DNA of 64,000 bases from JALZUV01 sp963837025 (GTDB lineage: Bacteria; Pseudomonadota; Alphaproteobacteria; Rickettsiales; JALZUV01): assembly GCA_963837025.1 (NCBI GenBank), contig CAWILT010000002.1, positions 62,001 to 126,000 of the forward strand. The letters are read 5' to 3'. Below the pieces are notes generated by a model that worked only from the letters and a program-made list of their open reading frames with translations, was not told where the DNA came from and did no database searches. Positions 46,666 to 57,592 of this stretch are shown here, piece by piece (position 1 is the first letter of the stretch; each line of letters opens with the position of its first letter). The position numbers were made by a program, and so were the translations under genes.

Positions 46666-47181
46666 CTATTCTGAAGACGCCGATTTTTTAAATTGTTTTT
46701 TTGGCATATAAGCTAAATTCGGAAAATCTGGATTAAATAAAATAAATACCTCATCCCCTTTTGTAGGCAACTTATAAGGTCCAGATTTTGAAATATTAGT
46801 TAGTAACATTGTGTCTGAAGTAATAATATTGAGGTGAGCACGAGGATAAAAATCCCGTCCATTAATTTCTACTTCTACAAAGCAAAAATAATTACGTACC
46901 CTTCCTTTTGATAAACCTAAATACGCAACGGTACATGGCACAACGTTTCCATTATATATTACGGGATGATAACGAAAAGCATTCTTAATAACAATCCATA
47001 TCACAATAACAAAAATCACGGATAGCATGGTTTTTATACCAAGATCTGTAGTATCAAAAAGGTTTATTAATTCCAACAACACTAACAAAAAGGCGATAGC
47101 TAGATAAAATCGCCGATTAGAGCGATATTCTTTACGTGCTGAATCTTCTAAATCTTTTCTATACTGAGGTGTTATATTCAT
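46666..47181 (-). CDS. Membrane protein of unknown function (DUF3592-like)
   Basis: 171 residues. Two TM helices (about 26-42 and 52-66) are followed by a beta-rich cytoplasmic or periplasmic domain (ACTV-like VPCTVAYLGLSKGRVRNYFCF, GDEVFILFNPDFPNLAYMP). The pattern TVAY..G..YFCFVEVEINGR with VFILFNPDFP recalls DUF3592-type proteins. Function unknown. The AT-rich segment 47182-47230 before the rRNA terminator probably holds its promoter. Confidence 0.55.
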   Translation of the reverse strand: MNITPQYRKDLEDSARKEYRSNRRFYLAIAFLLVLLELINLFDTTDLGIKTMLSVIFVIVIWIVIKNAFRYHPVIYNGNVVPCTVAYLGLSKGRVRNYFCFVEVEINGRDFYPRAHLNIITSDTMLLTNISKSGPYKLPTKGDEVFILFNPDFPNLAYMPKKQFKKSASSE

Positions 47182-47227
47182 ATTCGCTCCAAGTGATTAT
47201 ATGAATATTTTAATGTAAATCCAATAC

Positions 47228-47262
47228 ATTAAACCCCCTCGCCGTTAGGTTAGGGGGTTTTA
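47228..47262 (-). terminator. Hairpin downstream of 5S rRNA
   Basis: AAACCCCCT (47231-47239) pairs with AGGGGGTTT (47252-47260). On the minus strand the stem ends in only three T, so efficiency is uncertain, but the position directly after the 5S gene suits an rRNA terminator. Confidence 0.65.
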
Positions 47263-47292
47263 AATTATCTAAACCAAAAAGCCGGCTTAGTA

Positions 47293-47411
47293 AGCTTGGC
47301 GACGACCTACTCTTCCACACCTTAAGATGCAGTACCATCGGCGCTAAGAGGTTTCACTTCCGTGTTCGGGATGGGAACGGGTGGGGCCACTCTTGCCATA
47401 GTCACCAAGCT
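47293..47411 (-). rRNA. rrf: 5S ribosomal RNA
   Basis: About 119 nt. Terminal helix AGCTTGG/CCAAGCT and the conserved core CCCATCCCGAACACGGAAGTG on the minus strand are unmistakable. Ends estimated from the terminal helix. It lies about 180 bases after the 23S gene in the direction of transcription, with no tRNA between or following. Confidence 0.95.
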
Positions 47412-47539
47412 AACTAAACCGGCTTGACGGCCAGTCAGATTTCGCCAAAGCGATCTCAGACTGTATTTGAAATAGGTTATTCTGACTGCTGTTTGAAAAA
47501 CTTGCGTTATCAATTCAGCGATATTGTACAGCATTTGCG

Positions 47540-47562
47540 CTGTATACGTGCAATTCAAGTTG
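47540..47562 (-). other. 3' arm of the pre-23S processing stem
   Basis: CTGTATACGT(GC)AATTCAAGTTG on the plus strand. On the minus strand this is complementary to the segment at 50381-50404 upstream of the 23S gene, giving a stem of about 21 pairs with one small bulge. This is the type of stalk cut by RNase III. Confidence 0.7.
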
Positions 47563-47590
47563 ATTGCTTCTGGACGAATCCAGAGGCGAA

Positions 47591-50344
<2,754 letters not shown>

Positions 50345-50380
50345 TTAATTATTTTGGTTTGTTTACACAAACCATAACGA

Positions 50381-50404
50381 CAACTTGAATTACAACGTAT
50401 ACAG
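50381..50404 (-). other. 5' arm of the pre-23S processing stem
   Basis: CAACTTGAATT(ACA)ACGTATACAG on the plus strand. Pairs with 47540-47562 as RNA, framing the 23S gene about 35-50 bases outside its ends. Confidence 0.7.
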
Positions 50405-50626
50405 AGCAAAAACTGCTCTGCTACGTGCTGAATTTTCAAGCAAATTTTTCAGCAACATCAACTCATGCGTTTTTTAAATGCGTCTCGGGATAACGATTGA
50501 GACGCACCCGCATGTGTTGTTGTAATGTTATAAATAACATTACTATGTCAGAATAACCTATAAACAATTTCAAATAACATCCGCCAGCGCTTCGTTTCAG
50601 TTCGTATCCCCGCTGAAGGGAGGAGA

Positions 50627-50655
50627 TGTATAGCCTCGACAATCTGTGCCGTCAA
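50627..50655 (-). promoter_or_regulatory. Sigma-70-type promoter of the 23S-5S unit
   Basis: On the minus strand TTGACG (50655-50650), a 17-bp spacer and TATACA (50632-50627). A near-consensus arrangement facing the 23S gene, ~280 bp upstream of its 5' end. It shows that 23S-5S is transcribed without a 16S gene. Confidence 0.75.
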
Positions 50656-50824
50656 CACCCAAAACGCATTTTTTTATGATTTTTTGATATGCCTAAAAAT
50701 TCGCGTGGTTTTTGAGGGGTTTGCTTTTGCTTTTTTCGTAAGCGGCGCTAAATCGCATGTTTCAAACTGGCTGAAAATGCCCTTTTTTATGAAGATATGC
50801 TATAATATCACAGCATTAACCGCT

Positions 50825-50861
50825 AAATTATCCACAAATTAGGTTTGCTTGTGGATAATTT
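50825..50861. promoter_or_regulatory. Two perfect DnaA boxes in inverted orientation
   Basis: TTATCCACA (50828-50836) and TGTGGATAA (50850-50858) both match the DnaA box exactly and lie within a 13-bp perfect inverted repeat with an 11-base spacer. The region is AT-rich. It could be a DnaA-regulated site, a replication origin element or just a hairpin. Confidence 0.6.
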
Positions 50862-50919
50862 GCATCTCACAGCTCTTTATAGCGCTACTCTATTTTGTGG
50901 CGTAAAAACCGCGGTTACA

Positions 50920-50934
50920 TTAACGCTTTATTTA
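50920..50934 (+). promoter_or_regulatory. Imperfect CtrA-like box upstream of motA
   Basis: TTAA-CGCTTTA-TTTA, one mismatch from consensus, but its spacer resembles that of the perfect flgB box read on the minus strand (TTAACGCTTTCTTAA). It is ~95 bp before motA, about the same distance as at flgB. Confidence 0.35.
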
Positions 50935-51028
50935 TCATTGCCTGCAATGGTGTTGAAGGTTGGCACAGCGCGATTATCGTGCCAAAGTGAATTTCTAAAG
51001 CATTAGCAAATGACTTAAAGGGAAAAGC

Positions 51029-51886
51029 ATGCTGTTTATAATCGGATTTATAACCGTAATTGCCTGTGTGATCACAGGTTATGTCTTACATGGCGGTAAC
51101 CTGGCTATCTTATGGCAGCCTACAGAGGTTTTGATTATTGTGGGTGCTGCAGTTGGGTCATTCATGATTGCCAACCCCCCTAAAGTGGCAAAGGCTGCAA
51201 TCGGTTCGCTCAAATATCTTGTAAAAGGCACGCCCTTTAAAACACAAGATTATGTTTCGTTATTAACCCTGCAATATACTATTTTCAAGACCATCAAAAG
51301 CAAGGGAATGCTGGAAATCGAATCGCATATTGAGGCTCCTAAGGATTCCGCGCTTTTTTCGCAATATCCTAAATTTTTGGCTAACCATCATGCGCTGCAC
51401 TTCTTTTGTGATTATTTACGCTTAATGACGATGGGCATGGAAGATCAGTACCAAATTGAAGATTTAATGGATGCCGACTTAGAATCCGCGCATCATGAGC
51501 ATCATGTAGTTGCCCATAGTGTGGTTACCATCGGTGACGCCTTCCCTGCTATTGGTATTGTAGCAGCCGTACTTGGCGTAATTATCACGATGGGAAGTAT
51601 CAGTGAGCCACCCGAAATTTTGGGTAAATTAATTGGTGCGGCATTAGTAGGCACATTCCTTGGTATTTTCATTGCTTACGGTTTTGTGGGCCCTATGGGG
51701 CAGTTTCTCGAGAAATATTTTAACGATGACCATCAATATCTTATGTGCATTCGTGCAGGATTTCTTTCCCACCTGAAAGGTAACGCACCTGCTGTTACGG
51801 TAGAATTTGCTCGAAACGTTATCCCTCCCAAGGAGCGGCCTGACTTTAAAACCATTGAAGAGGCCTGCTCGGCCGTGCAGATTTAA
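51029..51886 (+). CDS. motA: Flagellar motor stator protein MotA
   Basis: 285 residues with four TM helices (N-terminal pair at ~1-22 and 30-48; second pair at ~170-220) and a cytoplasmic loop containing the usual charged residues. PAIGIVAAVLGVIITMGSI and GAALVGTFLGIFIAYGFVGP are typical of the stator family. Forms the proton channel with MotB. AAAGGGAAAAG precedes the ATG. Confidence 0.95.
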   Translation: MLFIIGFITVIACVITGYVLHGGNLAILWQPTEVLIIVGAAVGSFMIANPPKVAKAAIGSLKYLVKGTPFKTQDYVSLLTLQYTIFKTIKSKGMLEIESHIEAPKDSALFSQYPKFLANHHALHFFCDYLRLMTMGMEDQYQIEDLMDADLESAHHEHHVVAHSVVTIGDAFPAIGIVAAVLGVIITMGSISEPPEILGKLIGAALVGTFLGIFIAYGFVGPMGQFLEKYFNDDHQYLMCIRAGFLSHLKGNAPAVTVEFARNVIPPKERPDFKTIEEACSAVQI

Positions 51887-51904
51887 TGGATATTTACTGA
51901 TATT

Positions 51905-52936
51905 ATGGCAGACGAAAAACCTACCATCATCATTAAAAAGGTGAAAAAGATTAGCGGCGGCCATCATGGTGGCGCGTGGAAAGTGGCCTATGCCGATTTT
52001 GTAACCGCAATGATGGCATTTTTTCTGTTGCTATGGCTGCTCGCCTCGTCATCAGATGAGCAGCTAAAGGGTATCTCCGAATATTTCACCCCCACGATTG
52101 GTCTACGCGATTCGCAAGGCATTGGCTTTGAAGGCGGCATGTCGGCTAATAGCGCCCAAGGCATCAAAAAAGATGATAGCTCACCCGTTTCCATTATGCC
52201 TGGCCAGCCTGAAGGCGGGATTGTAAATAATGATAGCGATGCAGATTCGCCCGTAGATGGCGATGAAGAAAGCCAGTTATTTGCCCAAGCCGAAACTGAA
52301 ATTGCCCAAACGATAGAGGCAGACCCTACCTTAAGTACCTTTAGCGAAAATGTGCAAATGCGCCAAACGCCCGAAGGTTTAAAAATTGAACTGCGCGATT
52401 CGGATAAAACAGCGATGTTTGAAGGCGGAAGCGCCAGCCTTTCACCCGAAGGACAAAAGGTGCTTGCCGCACTTACGCCGATTATCCGCAAATTACCTAA
52501 TCATTTGTCGGTTAATGGCCATACGGATGCGATTGCCTATTCGGGAGCATTAAAAAATTATACAAACTGGGAATTATCAACCGAGCGCGCGCTAGCAGCA
52601 CGAAGATTTTTAGAAAAGAACGAATTAACAACCGAACGGGTTAAACGCGTAGTAGGTTACGCATCCGAAGAACTCATCATGCCTGACAATCCAGCATCTG
52701 CTATCAATCGACGTATCGAAATTATTTTGTTGCGTGGCAGCCATGTATCACTTCTACCGCAGCCCGATTCTACCACACGATCATTACTAAGCACACCAAA
52801 TGCAAGGGATACGCTAAAACTTCGCGAACAGAACATCCAAAATGAAAAGCTCAACCCCGATGGCGCCTCATTAGCCGAGCCGCCTAGTTTAAGTCAACCA
52901 ATGGATGAAAATTTAGTACAGGATAAAGCTAACTAG
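51905..52936 (+). CDS. motB: Flagellar motor stator protein MotB
   Basis: 343 residues. GGHHGGAWKVAYADFVTAMM then the TM helix AFFLLLWLLA, with the proton-carrying Asp31. A linker precedes an OmpA/MotB peptidoglycan-binding domain (LSVNGHTDAIAY, NWELSTERALAARRFL, RVVGYASEELI). A ~70-residue C-terminal extension is Ser/Pro/Asn-rich. Starts 18 bp after motA. Confidence 0.95.
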   Translation: MADEKPTIIIKKVKKISGGHHGGAWKVAYADFVTAMMAFFLLLWLLASSSDEQLKGISEYFTPTIGLRDSQGIGFEGGMSANSAQGIKKDDSSPVSIMPGQPEGGIVNNDSDADSPVDGDEESQLFAQAETEIAQTIEADPTLSTFSENVQMRQTPEGLKIELRDSDKTAMFEGGSASLSPEGQKVLAALTPIIRKLPNHLSVNGHTDAIAYSGALKNYTNWELSTERALAARRFLEKNELTTERVKRVVGYASEELIMPDNPASAINRRIEIILLRGSHVSLLPQPDSTTRSLLSTPNARDTLKLREQNIQNEKLNPDGASLAEPPSLSQPMDENLVQDKAN

Positions 52937-52969
52937 CTATCTCATAAAAAGCACATTATACATATAATT

Positions 52970-53329
52970 ATGGCTCCAAACTTAACAAACCCCAATCACA
53001 ATGGTAACGCCTCACCTCCTAAAAACGCACCGCAAAGCGATGTAATAGAAGCTAAACCCAAAGCGATACATAAAAAGCCATCATTTTATCAGGTAATGTT
53101 ACTCAATGATGATTTTACGCCCATGGATTTTGTGGTGAAAATTTTAAAAGATATCTTTCATCACTCGCATGAAGATGCGATTGATTTAATGATGCAAGTG
53201 CATAAAAAAGGCTCGGCCATTTGTGGTGTATTTACGCGCGACGTAGCGGAAACTAAAATTGATAAAACACTCTATCTAGCCCGCCAAAACGATCATCCGT
53301 TGCAATGCGTTATGGAAAATTGCGGTTAA
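52970..53329 (+). CDS. clpS: ATP-dependent Clp protease adaptor ClpS
   Basis: 119 residues. Core YQVMLLNDDFTPMDFVVKIL, then HHSHEDAIDLMMQVHKKGSA and ICGVFTRDVAETK: the N-degron-binding fold with the NDD and H residues that recognise N-terminal Leu/Phe/Trp/Tyr. The first ~35 residues are a disordered extension. clpA lies 1.2 kb downstream with an unrelated minus-strand gene between. Confidence 0.95.
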   Translation: MAPNLTNPNHNGNASPPKNAPQSDVIEAKPKAIHKKPSFYQVMLLNDDFTPMDFVVKILKDIFHHSHEDAIDLMMQVHKKGSAICGVFTRDVAETKIDKTLYLARQNDHPLQCVMENCG

Positions 53330-53336
53330 TTACAAA

Positions 53337-54314
53337 CTATCCACGACCTAAAACTTTAGGTTTGTTTTTATAGCCGCCCTCTAATTCAATTAAATTTTCT
53401 TCAATAGATCCAATTAAATCTAATGTTTTATCTGAAAATTGTTTGAATTTTGAAGGTGATATTCCATTGGGAATTTCTTGGGCTATCGTCGCAGCATCAA
53501 ATTGCATGGCAGTTAGCGGTTCTTTTTCGTGTAGTATAAAATTTTTAAATTGAGTTTTGAGCGTTTCCATCTCATTTAAAGTGAGCGCGTGATTCGCCTT
53601 GTCTTTAAATTCAGATAAGCGCTTAAGAAAATTTACGTCCTTCAAATGTTCGCTATCATTTATATACCCTTGTCTTACTTCATCACTATCCAAATAAAGC
53701 GCCTCACTCACATCATCTGCACTCTCAATCATCAATTCACAAAATGCTTTTTGTCTTGGAACATGATGATTCATATCCATTAAAATTTTCTGTGATATGC
53801 GATCAAAATCTCGTTTAACATGTATGGTGGTGCTTTGGTTGGTATTATTAGCTAACACTGCATTGGCGCGGTCATTCCAAGCGGTCGCTTGCTCGAAACG
53901 ATTGTGAATTTCATCAAAATCATTCATATAGCGCGGGTGGTAACCTTCTGAAACCATGTTAACAATATCATCTGTTTCATGTAGTAATTTTGAAAATTCC
54001 AATTCCGGAATATGATAGAGTGCCGCGCTCTCAGCTAAAAATTGGTTATCTGAATAGCGATGACCCTTTAATGATTCAGCAACGGTTTCAACTTGTTTTG
54101 CTCTTTCTTCAATCCGTTCCTGCAATGCAATCATCTCATCTTTATTTAGTTCGGCTTCATAATTAGCGAACCGTGCAGATTCAACCCATTTAGCCGCTAA
54201 AATTAAAGCATCTTGGCTGTGGCGCAACGATTCAATCAAACAGTCCGTCGCAAGACTTATTTTTTCTGTTTTATCAGTATAATTAAGGCGGTTTAAAAAA
54301 TGTTCTTCTAACAT
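53337..54314 (-). CDS. Protein of unknown function, helical
   Basis: 325 residues with no signal peptide, membrane segment or domain that I recognise. Charged and helix-rich (for example MIALQERIEERAKQVETVAE), likely with coiled-coil parts. Placed between clpS and clpA on the opposite strand, 7 bp from the clpS stop. Similar in size and character to the unknown gene at 24345, but I see no alignable motif between them. Confidence 0.6.
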   Translation of the reverse strand: MLEEHFLNRLNYTDKTEKISLATDCLIESLRHSQDALILAAKWVESARFANYEAELNKDEMIALQERIEERAKQVETVAESLKGHRYSDNQFLAESAALYHIPELEFSKLLHETDDIVNMVSEGYHPRYMNDFDEIHNRFEQATAWNDRANAVLANNTNQSTTIHVKRDFDRISQKILMDMNHHVPRQKAFCELMIESADDVSEALYLDSDEVRQGYINDSEHLKDVNFLKRLSEFKDKANHALTLNEMETLKTQFKNFILHEKEPLTAMQFDAATIAQEIPNGISPSKFKQFSDKTLDLIGSIEENLIELEGGYKNKPKVLGRG

Positions 54315-54428
54315 AATGTCTTTCTTAATTTATTTCTTAACGATATTTATCTTACAATAAATTTATTACCAAATAATGAACAAATCTTAGGAAAGTTTCG
54401 TTACTTTTTTTCATTATTTTACACTTTT

Positions 54429-54454
54429 TTAAGCTCTTGCTAACGCCCTGTTAA
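54429..54454 (+). promoter_or_regulatory. Three phased CtrA-like half sites before clpA
   Basis: TTAA-N7-CTAA-N7-TTAA: half sites at 54429, 54440 and 54451, spaced 11 bp. They overlap the expected -35 position of a TATAGT -10 element (54466-54471) ahead of clpA. Middle half site has one mismatch. Confidence 0.35.
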
Positions 54455-54500
54455 TAGTTTCGCGCTATAGTAAAGGAAGTGAAGAAACGAAAGAAATACG

Positions 54501-56840
54501 ATGTTATCAAAAAATCTAGAACAAACTCTCCACCGCGCACTTAGTCTGGCGAAAGATCATGGGCATGAATATGCTACGTTAGAGCATCTTTTGCTGGCTT
54601 TAACTCAAGATAGCGATGCTTCGCCGATTATGCGCGGCTGCGGGGTAAATCTAGGCGAGTTGCAAGACGCACTCGTGGATTTTATTGAGAATGATTTAAA
54701 TGCTTTAGCCATTGAAAAAATTGAAGAATCTAAACCTACGGCAGGCTTTCAACGCGTCATTCACCGCGCTGCGATTCATGTGCAATCTGCAGGTAAAAGC
54801 GAAGTAACCGGTGCGAATGTACTCGTCGCTATTTTCTCTGAGCGTGAAAGTCACGCGGTTTATTTCTTGCAAGAACAAGATATTAACCGCTTAGATGTTG
54901 TAAATTATATTAGCCACGGCATTGTAAAGTATGGCGATTTTATGAAGGTGAATACCCCTGCCCTTTCTAAGGAAAGCGAAAATGCGGCAAAACCTGAAGA
55001 AGAAATTTCGAGTAAATTCCCCAATGCTACTGCCACCGCGAAAGGTGAAAAAGAAGCGCTCAGCCTTTATACGGTTGATTTGAACAAAAAAGCGCAAGCT
55101 GGAAAAACCGATATTTTAATTGGCCGCGAAGATGAAGTAGATCGCACCATTCAGGTGCTTTGCCGTAGGAGCAAAAATAATCCGCTTTATGTAGGTGAGG
55201 CAGGTGTTGGCAAAACGGCAATTGCAGAGGGTTTAGCTTTGCGCATTGTTCGTGGCGAAGTGCCACAAGTGTTACGCAATGCCGTAATCTTCTCGCTCGA
55301 TATGGGCTCGCTTTTAGCAGGCACGCGTTATCGCGGTGATTTTGAAGAGCGTATGAAAGCAGTGATTACCGATATTGAAAAACTCCCTGGTGCCATTCTA
55401 TTCATTGATGAGATTCACACCATAATGGGTGCTGGCAGCACATCGGGTGGCGCATTAGATGCGTGCAATTTGCTCAAACCTGCGCTCGCGCGCGGAACTA
55501 TTCGCTGCATGGGTTCAACTACCTACAAAGAATATCGCAGCCATGTTGAAAAAGACCATGCCCTAGCCCGCCGCTTCCAAAAAATTGATGTTGCCGAGCC
55601 AAGCGTTGAAGATACCATTAAAATTCTGCGCGGACTAAAGCCCTATTATGAAGAGCATCATAAGGTAAAGTTTACGCGCTCAGCCATTAAAGCAGCCGTT
55701 GAACTTTCATCGCGCTATATTCACGATCGCCAATTGCCCGATAAAGCCATTGATGTGATGGATGAGGCAGGTGCGGCACAAATGTTGCTGCCTGAGGCAC
55801 AGCGCCGTAAAACCATCGGCTTGCGTCAAATTGAAGATATTGTTGCGAAAGTGGCCAAGATGCCCAGTAAGTCTATATCTTCAGACGATACCGAGCAGCT
55901 GCGTAATATTGAACAAAACCTCAAACTCACGGTATTCGGCCAAAATGATGCGATTGATCAACTAGCCTCAGCCGTTAAGATGTCGCGCGCAGGCTTGCGT
56001 GATGCGGAAAAACCAATCGGTAACTATCTCTTCACCGGCCCAACAGGGGTGGGCAAAACCGAAGTTGCCCTGCAATTATCTAAGCTGATGGGCATGGAAT
56101 TGCACCGCATTGATATGTCTGAATATATGGAAAAACACGCAGTAGCGCGTTTAATCGGCGCCCCCCCGGGTTATGTAGGCTATGAACAAGGCGGCGTATT
56201 AACCGATGCCGTCGATAAAACGCCCTATAGTGTGATTCTACTGGATGAAATTGAAAAGGCGCATCCGGATGTTTATAACATTTTGCTGCAAGTAATGGAT
56301 TACGGAAAACTTACTGATAATAATGGCAAAACCATCGATTTTCGCAATGCCATCATTATCATGACCAGTAATGCGGGTGCATCAGATATGGAGCGCGCAC
56401 CGATTGGCTTTGGCCGCGAAGCGCGCGAGGGCGAAGATACCGAGGCGGTTAACCGCCTATTTACCCCTGAGTTTCGCAACCGTTTAGATGCCATTGTACC
56501 CTTCAGCCATCTGGTACCGGAAGTCGTTGGCCATGTAGTAGATAAATTTATCGCCAAACTGGAAGCGCAATTACAAGAGCGCAATGTGCATATTATCCTC
56601 GATCAGAAGGCACGTGAGTGGTTAGCGGTGGAAGGCTACGATCGCAAAAATGGCGCTCGTCCGCTCTCACGCCTTATCGCCGAGAAAATTAAGAAGCCGC
56701 TGGCTGATGAAGTACTTTTTGGCCAATTAGTAAAAGGCGGCACCGTAACCGTGATTTTGAAGGACGATGCCCTAGCATTTGATTTTAACAAACCAACGCG
56801 ACGAAAAACAAAGGGCAATATTGAAAAAGCCGAAGCGTAA
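54501..56840 (+). CDS. clpA: ATP-dependent Clp protease ATP-binding subunit ClpA
   Basis: 779 residues. N-terminal Clp repeat domain (LEQTLHRALSLAKDHGHEYATLEHLLLALT), first AAA+ with GEAGVGKTAIAEGLA and DEIHTIMGAG, second AAA+ with GPTGVGKTEVALQLS and LLDEIEKAH, and an EVAxK-type ClpA C-terminal domain. It unfolds substrates for ClpP, and with ClpS handles N-degron proteins. GGAAGTGAAG precedes the ATG. The C-terminus ends KGNIEKAEA. Confidence 0.96.
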   Translation: MLSKNLEQTLHRALSLAKDHGHEYATLEHLLLALTQDSDASPIMRGCGVNLGELQDALVDFIENDLNALAIEKIEESKPTAGFQRVIHRAAIHVQSAGKSEVTGANVLVAIFSERESHAVYFLQEQDINRLDVVNYISHGIVKYGDFMKVNTPALSKESENAAKPEEEISSKFPNATATAKGEKEALSLYTVDLNKKAQAGKTDILIGREDEVDRTIQVLCRRSKNNPLYVGEAGVGKTAIAEGLALRIVRGEVPQVLRNAVIFSLDMGSLLAGTRYRGDFEERMKAVITDIEKLPGAILFIDEIHTIMGAGSTSGGALDACNLLKPALARGTIRCMGSTTYKEYRSHVEKDHALARRFQKIDVAEPSVEDTIKILRGLKPYYEEHHKVKFTRSAIKAAVELSSRYIHDRQLPDKAIDVMDEAGAAQMLLPEAQRRKTIGLRQIEDIVAKVAKMPSKSISSDDTEQLRNIEQNLKLTVFGQNDAIDQLASAVKMSRAGLRDAEKPIGNYLFTGPTGVGKTEVALQLSKLMGMELHRIDMSEYMEKHAVARLIGAPPGYVGYEQGGVLTDAVDKTPYSVILLDEIEKAHPDVYNILLQVMDYGKLTDNNGKTIDFRNAIIIMTSNAGASDMERAPIGFGREAREGEDTEAVNRLFTPEFRNRLDAIVPFSHLVPEVVGHVVDKFIAKLEAQLQERNVHIILDQKAREWLAVEGYDRKNGARPLSRLIAEKIKKPLADEVLFGQLVKGGTVTVILKDDALAFDFNKPTRRKTKGNIEKAEA

Positions 56841-56866
56841 ATCGTCTAAATCGCGTATAGTATCTT

Positions 56867-57586
56867 ATGCAAAAACTAATGATATCCCGTTCAAGATACG
56901 CACTGGCACTTTATCTAACGCTTTTCTCATTTGCAGCTAATGCTCATATGGTTAAATCAGGCACAGGTTTTTTCATCAGTAAATCTGGGCATATTCTCAC
57001 GAACGAACATGTGGTGAGCGGATGCGATACGGTAGAAATTCGTGGCGCTGTTAAACCTACACAGGCAAAAGTTATTAAAACGGACTCTTTAACAGATTTA
57101 GCTTTACTAAAGACTGCCGCAACCCCTTCACGTTTTGTAAGCTTTCGTTCATCCCATGGCTATAAACTGAAAGAGGGCGACCCCGTAATGGTTATCGGCT
57201 ATCCCGAAGAACATGGCATCTCGGGTGAATATTTCGTCAAGCAATCACGCATTAACACCATTACCGGCGACAGCCGCAGCGATAAATGGATAGAATTTGA
57301 AGATGCCTCACGCCAAGGCAATAGCGGCGGGCCTTTGTTAGATGAAAGCGGCAATGTAATTGGCGTTATCACCGCAAAAGCCGAAATCCACCGCGTGAAT
57401 GCCTTAAGCGGACGCAGTGAATATTTAGGCAATACCGACTTGGCGATTAGCCTACCTTATGTATGGAAATTTATTGAGAACGAACGCATCCAAACCAATA
57501 TGCTCTATTCCGACATACGCCATAACGCCAAATACCTAGAGCGCCTAGCCGCCGAAACCATCGTCAATATTCATTGTTTGTTGTAG
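56867..57586 (+). CDS. Trypsin-like serine protease (S1C type), secreted
   Basis: 239 residues. Signal peptide (~1-26, ending ANA), then a chymotrypsin fold with catalytic His in LTNEHVVSG, Asp in SLTDLALLK, and Ser in QGNSGGPLLD. No PDZ domain follows, unlike DegP. It is probably periplasmic. It lies 26 bp after clpA and may be cotranscribed. Substrate unknown. Confidence 0.88.
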   Translation: MQKLMISRSRYALALYLTLFSFAANAHMVKSGTGFFISKSGHILTNEHVVSGCDTVEIRGAVKPTQAKVIKTDSLTDLALLKTAATPSRFVSFRSSHGYKLKEGDPVMVIGYPEEHGISGEYFVKQSRINTITGDSRSDKWIEFEDASRQGNSGGPLLDESGNVIGVITAKAEIHRVNALSGRSEYLGNTDLAISLPYVWKFIENERIQTNMLYSDIRHNAKYLERLAAETIVNIHCLL

Positions 57587-57592
57587 GCTAAT

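Larger units (their letters stand above)
50345..51028. other. rRNA leader, promoter and DnaA-box region (no genes)
   Basis: 684 bases without protein, tRNA or 16S genes. From the 23S side outward it holds the 5' arm of a processing stem, two hairpins (50402-50420 and 50479-50506, the latter nested in a CATGCG/CGCATG outer stem), the rRNA promoter (50627-50655), then AT-rich DNA with paired DnaA boxes (50825-50861) and a CtrA-like box (50920-50934) ahead of motA. Confidence 0.8.
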
